10,850 nt of DNA, taken from Saccoglossus kowalevskii. Its lineage: Eukaryota; Hemichordata; Enteropneusta; Harrimaniidae. Made by a program: the position numbers and the translations under genes. Below the pieces are notes generated by a model that saw only the letters and a list, made by a program, of their open reading frames with translations, was not told where the DNA came from and did not search any database. Positions 7,001-10,850 of the stretch are shown piece after piece (position 1 is the stretch's first letter; the number at the start of each line of letters is the position of its first letter). The stretch is from contig NW_003120920.1 of the NCBI RefSeq assembly GCF_000003605.2, positions 487,500-498,349 on the forward strand. The letters are read 5' to 3'.

Positions 7001-9834
7001 AGTTAAACATTCTGTGTACAGAACTATTTCTCGAAATGAACTGATTGATTTTATTCAAACTTTATATCTGGATCATGCATATTGGGTTACAGGTACATAT
7101 CATATTTGAACAGAAATGACTAATTGACGGCTACCGTATTTTGTTAGTCATTTCTATTCTGATTCATTAATGTATCACCTTATTCAGTTGAAATTTTGGA
7201 AACAAGTACTATACTCGTAGGTAATACCTATGGTTGTGTTATTTTGTGTTTTGATCAAATTTGTTAAATTGAGGGCCATTTTCTAAAATCGTAGTCTATT
7301 AATGTGTTTATACATGTAGCTGTATCTCTGAGATGGCATGATTTTATTCACAAATCAGTACAATGATTGTACATTTGATTACACATTACATTTTTCAGTG
7401 AATCAACAAAATAAGCGCAGTACATTACAGGACATTCCCAGCAATGACTGGTAGCATCACAGCGCTATTTAGCCAAATGCATTATAACCACCCCAACGAT
7501 ATACTTCTTGCTCCTTAAAATTTAATCCCTCCACAGGTTCGGGGTACATTTATCTGTTAATCCCCACCATAGGTGGGACAAAATTGCACAGTGAACAAAT
7601 AATCACTGATACATTGTTCATAGTTCAGAGACAATAGGTAGACACATATTCCAAAATTAACATATCAATAGGTAACTTACAAGCGGTGCTATTTTAGGAA
7701 AGGTGTTAATATTTTTAGACCAAGTAGGATACCGTCGGCGAATACATATGCCCACTTCTGGATCTCTGCTCGTGATGGAATTTGTCATTGAATACAGAAT
7801 GGGAACTGTGCATAGTCAATGCCTTTCATCCATAATTTAAATATACTGTAGAATACTTTATTTTCGCTTGGAATTTATTTTCGCTGAAGGTATGATTCCG
7901 TGAAAATAAAATCCAGCGAATATACTTTTTCTCCTATATTTCACATTAAACTCATCAAAAATCAGTGAAAATAAATTCCATACAAAACGCCCAAAAAGCC
8001 TTTTCAGCGAAAATTAATTCCAGCGAAAATAAAGTATTCCACAGTAGTTTATATAATGCCTTGTAATCTTGGTTCTCTGTACTGAAAGTATCAAGGTTTC
8101 TAACTTGGTCATCTGTCGCATATTCACCATAGTTGTTCTATTACCGTATTTATCCGGGTATAAGCCCATGGTCCTGAACATGGAAAATTGCCAAAAAGAA
8201 GGGGTGGGCGTTTGCCAGGAGACCCCCGGCAAAAAAAACCGAAAATTCGCGAAAATTGACAACACGCAGATCGAACTGCGGCAGGGAATAGAACGGCAAA
8301 TCCCTACAACTTACATGTATTCCTGAAATTCGTCCCACACAATTTGGACTTAGCACTTTTAATCCACAGATTTCGCAGTCTGTCAGCTTGGCACTTTTCA
8401 TTCATGTCTAATCATAATAAAGAATGGGGTCGCTCTGCTGCGATGGCACACGATGCTTTTGTTTACAGTCTAGCAATCATCTTTGACCTTTATGCATCTG
8501 CTTTACTGATTGGCTAAGAATGACATCACTGCTAGTATTTCATCATAAAGGTCAAATCGTGACATTGCTTTCTTATCAGACTCGACGCTTATCAATCACG
8601 GTGAAAGTTATCATTCAGCAAGTTCCGGCGGTTGGAATGTCTCACTATATGGATATCGCGGTGGACTTGAAATAGAAAGCTTTTTTTTTATCCAACGACT
8701 GAAGAATAGTTTTCATGACAGAAATGAAAGATGGTAAAAAAGTTGGCAGTCTTCGGCTTGACATTGCAAAACTGCTGGCCCCAGTTATGGATTCGCAAGC
8801 TGCTACAAAATATTATATAAAGCCAAAATAACATGATTTCAACCACTCTCCCAGGTACGGGTTGCTACAATATTGCAACATTGGTTTCGTTGTTGACGAC
8901 GCTAAAGCCGAACGAGTGTGACACTTGCTTAGCGGCTCTCCTTATACGATTTGCTTGAAGGCAGAGAGCTGTCACAGCTATTTTGCGTTCACCCCTTGTT
9001 TTATGCAATTAACAATTTTTATAAGTATCACGACAGACTTCAAGAAAGTAACATACAACCACAGTCAACGAATAGGACATACCGGTAGTTCTTTTTATAT
9101 TTTTTGTGTAGAAAAAGACCCCCTGGGCGTGTGTATGACCTCAACTTCTTTACTATGTCAAAAGTGGGGGGTGGGCGTTTGGCCGGGGCATGGGCTCTTA
9201 CCCGGATAAGTACGGTAGTAGTGCATACACACGCGGGAATTGAAATTAAAAATTACATTTGTCTTTTCATTTGACTGGTGAGAGAATAAAACTGTGTGTC
9301 ACAATTGATAATGTACCTATTCTTATTGAGACATATTATTTGAAATAAAATTTTAATTCTTGGCTCATAATTATTAGTCCTAAAAAGACATTAGAAACTT
9401 AGGACTGCCCTATACGGTTAGTTAGTAAAAACTTGATATCTTTATTCACCTGTCCACAGGGTCAGGCAATTTGTACATCCACCTCTCCCTGCTAAAATCA
9501 GCTTGTCTAGGACAGCTGGACAGACCTTAATTTTGAACCCTGACTTACAAACATTACAGCGATGCATCTACATGTATTTTAATAATTCAGCATACAACAA
9601 ATTTGTATGTGCTTCTGTTAAGGATGTGCTTTCTAATAGAATGAATATGGTATCCTATTGACAGGTGTTGGCACAAAGATTGATCCTACATTATGTCGTG
9701 CTGATAGACTGGTTGGGCAGGTTTTGGGATCTGTTGGTGCATTACCAGACATCTACACAGAGTTGGAAATCTCCTACTTCTTACTCAGACGTCTACTCGG
9801 TGTCAGAACAGAAGGAGATAAAAAAGGAGCCAAG
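1063..9834 (+). CDS. EIF2S3: eIF2 gamma subunit gene, partial (8 internal coding exons)
   Basis: This is the GTP-binding core subunit of eIF2, which as eIF2-GTP delivers initiator Met-tRNA to the 40S ribosome in the cytosol. Eight exons, 1049 coding bases in all, join in one open frame. Seen in order: G1 GHVAHGKST, switch-I segment [14 protein letters not shown], a cysteine-rich zinc-ribbon insert, G3 DCPGH, G4 NKID, G5 SAQ, then the beta-barrel domain II and the start of domain III ([28 protein letters not shown]). Intron sizes are 1077, 462, 134, 466, 2044, 345 and 3195 bp. All have GT-AG ends, with phases 0, 2, 1, 1, 1, 0, 1; the downstream intron is phase 0. The open, spliced, near-identical match to the family argues against a processed pseudogene. 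The start codon exon(s) and about 80 C-terminal residues are outside the window. Confidence 0.97.
1191..2267 (+). other. Intron 1 of eIF2-gamma (1077 bp)
   Basis: The donor is AAG|GTATGC and the acceptor TTTTGTTCCAG at 2257-2267. The first 260 bases (about 1200-1460) are richer in G+C than the surrounding intron, with blocks such as CCATGGCCATG and GACCCGGGATC. They look like an old inserted element, but I cannot name it. The intron also holds one copy of the ~200-bp repeat shared with intron 4 (see 1753-1952). Short open frames at 1321-1570 and 2039-2281 are chance frames. The latter overlaps the exon start in the wrong frame and stops at once. Confidence 0.85.
1753..1952 (+). repeat. Dispersed ~200-bp repeat, copy 1 (intron 1)
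   Basis: This segment aligns along its length with 3449-3646 in intron 4, in the same orientation. Shared landmarks in the same order are AGCTA..TCACA, GTTGCTAAGATG, ACCATGTATTCCTATGGGCT, CGAGCTG.TGTGGA, AATTTATAT, TGTTGCAC.TG and GTAATCT. The copies differ by many substitutions and a few small indels, so the insertions or duplications are not recent. No terminal inverted repeat, poly-A tail or clear tRNA-like A/B box is visible. The class is unknown; it could be a SINE, a MITE remnant or a local duplication. Confidence 0.7.
2268..2389 (+). CDS. EIF2S3: eIF2-gamma exon b: zinc-ribbon insert
   Basis: The acceptor is TTCCAG at 2262-2267 and the donor GT at 2390-2391. Forty codons plus two bases (phase 2) read [20 protein letters not shown] and on to [13 protein letters not shown], about residues 88-127; the split codon gives Arg. 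Cysteines sit at codons 4, 9, 14, 28 and 33 of the exon, forming CX4C, an extra Cys, and a second CX4C. This matches the zinc-ribbon of yeast, insect and archaeal gamma subunits as I recall them. Human eIF2-gamma has, from memory, lost three of these positions. The exon lies between switch I and switch II in the fold and is the most variable part of this gene. Confidence 0.95.
2390..2851 (+). other. Intron 2 of eIF2-gamma (462 bp)
   Basis: The donor is AG|GTGAGG and the acceptor is a long T tract followed by TCTCTAG at 2845-2851. The middle, about 2540-2720, is less AT-rich than the flanks (for example CCATCCCCGGGAAGCGAGAC) and may be a decayed insertion. I find no inverted ends, tail or second copy in this window. 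An A run lies at 2743-2751. Confidence 0.8.
2852..2946 (+). CDS. EIF2S3: eIF2-gamma exon c: G3 / switch II
   Basis: The acceptor TAG ends at 2851 and the donor GT is at 2947-2948. The first base completes Arg, and 31 codons follow: [20 protein letters not shown], then [11 protein letters not shown], about residues 129-159. The last base starts an Ala codon (phase 1). DCPGH is the G3 motif that contacts Mg2+ and the gamma phosphate; the His of DCPGH is the position equivalent to the catalytic His of EF-Tu-type GTPases. The translated segment appears identical to the vertebrate protein as I remember it. Confidence 0.97.
2947..3080 (+). other. Intron 3 of eIF2-gamma (134 bp)
   Basis: This is the shortest intron here, with donor G|GTATGT and acceptor TTTTCGTCTTACAG ending at 3080. 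It is AT-rich with no repeat. The open frame through the donor is read-through only. Confidence 0.9.
3081..3239 (+). CDS. EIF2S3: eIF2-gamma exon d: G4 motif
   Basis: The acceptor TTACAG ends at 3080 and the donor GT is at 3240-3241. Two bases finish the Ala codon, 52 codons follow ([20 protein letters not shown], then [20 protein letters not shown] and [12 protein letters not shown]), and one base starts the next Gly codon. This is about residues 161-212. NKID is the G4 motif that specifies guanine. The exon is 159 bp with phase 1 on both sides, so it is symmetric. The only visible differences from vertebrates are conservative, at the end ([12 protein letters not shown]). Confidence 0.97.
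3240..3705 (+). other. Intron 4 of eIF2-gamma (466 bp)
   Basis: The donor is G|GTAAAT and the acceptor TTATTTTCAG ends at 3705. It contains the second copy of the ~200-bp repeat (3449-3646), leaving about 200 bp of plain AT-rich intron at the 5' side and about 60 bp at the 3' side. Open frames on both strands here, including the reverse frame at 3456-3677, have no family similarity. Confidence 0.85.
3449..3646 (+). repeat. Dispersed ~200-bp repeat, copy 2 (intron 4)
   Basis: This is the direct partner of 1753-1952, sharing in order AGCTA..TCACA, GTTGCTAAGATG, ACCATGTATTCCTATGGGCT, CGAGCTGGTGTGGA, AATTTATAT, TGTTGCACATG and GTAATCT. Similarity fades outside these limits. Just upstream is CTGCCCTCTAGTGGTAGAA (about 3404-3422), which is not shared with copy 1. 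The repeat's end falls 59 bp before the acceptor of the next exon. Confidence 0.7.
3706..3840 (+). CDS. EIF2S3: eIF2-gamma exon e: G5 motif and start of domain II
   Basis: The acceptor TTTCAG ends at 3705 and the donor G|GTAAGA follows. Two bases complete Gly, 44 codons read [20 protein letters not shown], then [20 protein letters not shown] and PRLI, and one base begins Val. This is about residues 214-257. ISAQ is the G5 region that supports guanine binding. The final part ([15 protein letters not shown]) leads into the domain II beta barrel. The exon is 135 bp and symmetric (phase 1-1). [10 protein letters not shown] differs slightly from the vertebrate PVPPRDFTSEP as I recall it. Confidence 0.97.
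3991..4042. repeat. (AT)26 microsatellite
   Basis: An uninterrupted AT dinucleotide run of 52 bases, about 150 bp after the exon e donor. Runs like this are length-polymorphic and prone to sequencing or assembly error, so the exact copy number is uncertain. Confidence 0.97.
4334..4481. mobile_element. Small foldback/MITE-like inverted-repeat element
   Basis: The left arm, about 4334-4376, begins TAATAATATGAGGTTATTAT. The right arm, 4441-4481, ends CTCGTAATAACCTTATTATTA. The reverse complement of the right arm aligns to the left arm over about 40 bases with a two-base gap and a few mismatches (shared AGGTTATTA.GAGGA.AC and AAAGTATGCA). About 64 bp lie between the arms. No coding capacity is seen. 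The right end abuts the hairpin at 4482 exactly, so the two may be nested or parts of one element. The target duplication is unclear. Confidence 0.6.
4482..4514. repeat. Terminal hairpin of the intron-5 element
   Basis: GTCCCCG (4482-4488) pairs with CGGGGAC (4508-4514), and TTCGGAC (4489-4495) pairs with GTCCGAA (4499-4505). This gives a 14-bp stem with a GCA loop and a two-A bulge. The outer arm sequence recurs at 5575-5583. A similar 'GTCCCC...GGGGAC' hairpin followed by a short tandem repeat is, as I recall, widespread in bivalve genomes. Confidence 0.85.
4531..4566. repeat. GTGC tetranucleotide microsatellite
   Basis: Imperfect GTGTGTGCGTGCGTGCGTGC followed by a second short GTGCGTGCGTACG run. 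It lies 16 bp after the hairpin and is interrupted by ATCT. Its place inside the element matches the microsatellite position of pearl-like elements. Confidence 0.85.
4600..5440. repeat. ~150-bp tandem core repeats, about six units
   Basis: The landmark (G/T)ATTCAA(A/G)ATGGC recurs at 4667, 4817, 4969, 5121, 5263 and 5394, giving spacings of 150, 152, 152, 142 and 131 bases. Each of the first five is followed by a GGC(C/G)(A/T)CATTTT-type inverse, forming a small ATGGCC/GGCCAT palindrome. Two unit types occur. Type A (4667, 4817, 5121) continues GTGCTAAAAA.TCATCAAA. Type B (4969, 5263) continues TTGTTTTAATGA, then GCCATATCTCT. The unit at 5394 is divergent and lacks the inverse. Confidence 0.85.
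5885..5979 (+). CDS. EIF2S3: eIF2-gamma exon f: domain II start
   Basis: The acceptor TTTTCAG ends at 5884 and the donor AGG|GTAAGT is at 5980. Two bases complete Val and 31 codons follow: [20 protein letters not shown], then [11 protein letters not shown], about residues 259-289, ending on a codon boundary. This is the first strand region of the domain II beta barrel, with the family signature SFDVNKPG and KGGVAGGSI. Vertebrates have K where this protein has R in SILRGVLR. Domain II and its neighbours contact the Met-tRNA acceptor end and the alpha subunit in known structures. Confidence 0.97.
5980..6324 (+). other. Intron 6 of eIF2-gamma (345 bp)
   Basis: The donor AGG|GTAAGTAAG is strong, and the acceptor AATTGTTTTCAG ends at 6324. 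It is AT-rich; I see no repeat, RNA gene or coding potential in it. Confidence 0.9.
6325..6469 (+). CDS. EIF2S3: eIF2-gamma exon g: domain II
   Basis: The acceptor TTTTCAG ends at 6324 and the donor G|GTGAGT starts at 6470. Forty-eight codons read [20 protein letters not shown], then [20 protein letters not shown] and YAVPGGLI, about residues 290-337, plus one base of the next Gly codon (phase 1). [12 protein letters not shown] is the conserved second-barrel strand. The first Ile replaces the Val seen in vertebrates. PGGLIG, completed in the next exon, marks the end of domain II. The frame open past the donor to 6546 is read-through. Confidence 0.97.
6870..7385. repeat. Decayed tandem array related to the intron-5 core repeat
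   Basis: Degenerate type-B landmarks recur with a spacing of very roughly 150 bases. ATGCTTTGACCGATCAGATT (6888-6907) and ATGACTGTCTGGCAACCATT (6953-6972) match ATGCTTTGACTGATTATATT and ATGGCTGTCTGGCGGTCATT in intron 5. Further weak echoes are CTATTTCTCG...CTGATTGATTTTATTCAAAC (7023-7062), ATGACTAATTGACGGCTACC (7115-7134), AGGGCCATTTTC (7272-7283) and GCTGTATCTCTGAGATGGCA (7319-7338). Divergence is much greater than within intron 5. No hairpin or GTCCCC end remains. The limits are approximate. Confidence 0.55.
7846..8044. mobile_element. MITE copy 2 (TA-flanked, 199 bp)
   Basis: Flanked by TA at 7844-7845 and 8045-8046. It starts CTGTAGAATACTTTATTTTC and ends GAAAATAAAGTATTCCACAG, so the ends are about 20-bp inverted repeats, followed inward by GGAATT and its inverse AATTCC. 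It aligns end to end with 820-1026 in the same orientation, 8 bp shorter, and keeps the intact CTTTATTTTCGC end that copy 1 has lost to mutation. Non-coding. Confidence 0.82.
8144..9215. mobile_element. 1.07-kb TA-flanked element with terminal inverted repeats
   Basis: TA flanks lie at 8142-8143 and 9216-9217. The left end CCGTATTTATCCGGGTATAA, then GCCCATG, is matched in inverse by CATGGGC then TCTTACCCGGATAAGTACGG on the right. Counting the flanking TA, 26 of 29 bases agree. No transposase is recognisable; short frames on both strands (8014-8401, 8925-9209) have no motif I know. Inside are a 13-bp inverted repeat, TTTGACCTTTATG (8482-8494) with its inverse at 8544-8556, and a GC-rich motif repeated directly near both ends. 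It is either one non-autonomous DNA transposon or two short related elements that happen to face each other. Confidence 0.62.
8201..8219 (+). repeat. GC-rich direct repeat near left end of the TIR element
   Basis: GGGGTGGGCGTTTGCCAGG here matches GGGGTGGGCGTTTGGCCGGG at 9168-9187 in the same orientation, both preceded by AAA(A)G-like sequence. A direct rather than inverted partner is unexpected within a simple inverted-repeat element. Confidence 0.75.
9665..9834 (+). CDS. EIF2S3: eIF2-gamma exon h: domain II/III junction
   Basis: The acceptor TTGACAG ends at 9664 and the donor AAG|GTAACA is at 9835. Two bases complete the Gly of PGGLIG. Fifty-six codons read [20 protein letters not shown], then [20 protein letters not shown] and [16 protein letters not shown], about residues 339-394, ending at a codon boundary. 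[15 protein letters not shown] is the signature joining domains II and [17 protein letters not shown] is the start of domain III. About 80 more residues are expected, and none of the conserved C-terminal motif is found in the remaining 1016 bp. Confidence 0.97.
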
Positions 9835-10850
9835 GTAACACATGCTTAATATCAGTGTCCATACAATGCAGCCTTTGCATAATGTATCGCATAACTCAAC
9901 ACATTGTCACAACTGCTGGTTGCTTCGCATTCACATACAACTCTTCGCATCACATCGTGTTGCATTGCATCACATCGCATCGCATCACATCACACCGCGT
10001 TGCATTGCATCATTGTAGCATCAATAAGTATAATAATAGCCTAAAATTGTAAATTTGTAGTTTTATAATTTATTCGTTGCAAATTTATTATTTATTATTT
10101 ATTATAGGTGTACTTAATTTTTATTCATTATTTGTTTTTTTTATTGATTTATAAAAAAAGAAGGCCTTGTTTTTTCAAAAACAATGTAATCTGGCAATAT
10201 ACATGTAGTACAAAAAACTATCACAGTGTCATACAAAGTCATCAGTAAAATTCCAGGTTGAACTTCAAAATGATTGTGAACTTGAGTGACTTGAACTTCA
10301 TAGATTTGAGTGGTATTGTATAGATGTTTAGATTTCAGCTGTGCACTTGATGGATTTATAGAATTTAATATTGCAGTGCAGTAGACCTGACCTAGGTAAC
10401 CTGTTTCAGTGACATTGTGATGTACATATACCATATTAGCACATGTGCTTGCAGAAATGACGAACATAATTTAATGTTAAAAAATTATAAATCACAGTCA
10501 GCTGGTGCACAAGTGATAATAAAGTAAATGCGATATTTACTATATGGGGGTAGACTGGCGAAGTCGGGGCGATTAATTTGTTTTTGTAGTTTTTTTTTAA
10601 ATTGCGAAATGGAGGTGTTAGCGCAAAATCCCTTGTAACTGGTCTATTCTGCATGGCCCTCTATCGACACTGCAGGAACCCGTCGATTTTTCAATGGGTA
10701 ATTATGTTAATGAGTGTTCTAATTGACAATCATCTGAGCCAATCACAGCATCTCTTCAACTGACCTCTGACCGAAGAAGACGTCGACTGATTGTAGCATA
10801 TATTTTTTTAATTCTACGACTAAGTACGAGTTACTTTTTTACACATTGTG
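9835..10850 (+). other. 5' part of intron 8 of eIF2-gamma
   Basis: It begins at the donor GTAACACATG and runs off the window. It contains the CATCR tract (9944-10013) and a short TTTATTA-type simple repeat at about 10083-10107. About 10108-10540 is AT-rich with nothing recognised. From about 10550 to 10800 the sequence is more mixed in composition (for example GGCGAAGTCGGGGCG and GAAGACGTCGAC) and may be part of another insertion cut by the window end. The reverse frames at 10141-10467 and 10436-10654 show no conserved motif. Confidence 0.8.
9944..10013. repeat. Degenerate CATCR pentanucleotide tract
   Basis: CATCACATCG, GCATCGCATC and CATCACATCA units follow one another, with two similar higher-order blocks CGTGTTGCATTGCATCACAT and CGCGTTGCATTGCATCAT. 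It is an imperfect minisatellite of about 70 bases and lies 110 bp after the exon h donor. Confidence 0.75.

Larger units (their letters stand above)
6470..9664 (+). other. Intron 7 of eIF2-gamma (3195 bp)
   Basis: The longest complete intron here, with donor G|GTGAGT and acceptor TCCTATTGACAG ending at 9664. About 6550-6840 is very AT-rich plain sequence. A decayed satellite array occupies about 6870-7385. About 7386-7843 has no element I recognise, only the small hairpin CCCCACCATAGGTGGG (7562-7577). MITE copy 2 is at 7846-8044 and a TA-flanked inverted-repeat element at 8144-9215. The last 450 bp show no element beyond a small palindrome-like AGCTTGTCTAGGACAGCT at 9501-9518. No coding gene on either strand is supported. 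Confidence 0.88.

Noticed and set aside
8014-8401. Overlapping reverse frames with a CEICG-like stretch, considered as a transposase or zinc-finger fragment
   Set aside because: They span MITE copy 2 and the end of the TIR element, are short and have only one Cys pair. Nothing supports a protein.
8715-8831. Short forward frame [13 protein letters not shown]... inside the TIR element
   Set aside because: Only 38 codons, with no family resemblance and no splice signals tying it to other coding sequence.
10141-10467. 108-codon reverse frame in intron 8
   Set aside because: AT-rich chance frame with no motif, ending in the simple-repeat region.
9835-10850. Search for the next eIF2-gamma exon (motif around VNIGSLSTGG and the C-terminal RRG region)
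   Set aside because: No acceptor followed by this motif was found on the + strand; the exon must lie beyond the window.
1-10850. tRNA, rRNA, operon or phage-type systems
   Set aside because: Reading both strands gave no cloverleaf with A/B boxes, no rRNA segments and no tightly packed open frames; the window is a single intron-rich gene.

Overview
This window is a stretch of a eukaryotic (metazoan) nuclear genome. It carries the middle part of a single housekeeping gene, the gamma subunit of translation initiation factor eIF2 (EIF2S3 / eIF2-gamma), on the + strand. Eight consecutive coding exons can be read between 1063 and 9834. All are bounded by AG acceptors and GT donors, and the phases join without a break. 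Together they encode 350 residues, counting the first, whose codon is split with an exon outside the window. By comparison with my memory of the human protein (about 472 aa) they cover roughly residues 45-394. The N-terminal and C-terminal coding exons, both UTRs and the promoter lie outside the window.

Organism: the long AT-rich introns, the very conserved eIF2-gamma sequence and the repeat content point to a marine invertebrate. The repeats include TA-flanked MITEs with 'CTTTATTTTCGC' ends, a hairpin-ended element with a GTGC microsatellite and a core of ~150-bp tandem units, and elements with 'CCGTATTTATCCGGGTA' ends. This style of repeat is, to my knowledge, common in molluscs, especially bivalves. 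I favour a bivalve or other lophotrochozoan, but this is inference and not proven by the window. The zinc-ribbon cysteines of eIF2-gamma, which I recall as lost in vertebrates, are all present here, which also argues against a vertebrate.

Layout: 1-1062 is the end of an upstream intron, with MITE copy 1 finishing 36 bp before the first exon. The exons are at 1063-1190, 2268-2389, 2852-2946, 3081-3239, 3706-3840, 5885-5979, 6325-6469 and 9665-9834. Intron 1 (1077 bp) and intron 4 (466 bp) each carry a copy of the same ~200-bp dispersed repeat. Intron 5 (2044 bp) holds an (AT)26 microsatellite, a small inverted-repeat element and a ~1.1-kb pearl/Helentron-like element. Intron 7 (3195 bp) holds a decayed array related to the intron-5 core repeat, MITE copy 2 and a 1.07-kb TA-flanked terminal-inverted-repeat element. 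The final 1016 bp belong to intron 8 and contain a degenerate CATCR pentanucleotide tract, with no further exon recognised.

I see no operon, prokaryotic gene, CRISPR array, rRNA or tRNA. I find no convincing new multi-gene system. What is worth a second look is the density and architecture of mobile elements inside the introns of a conserved translation gene.
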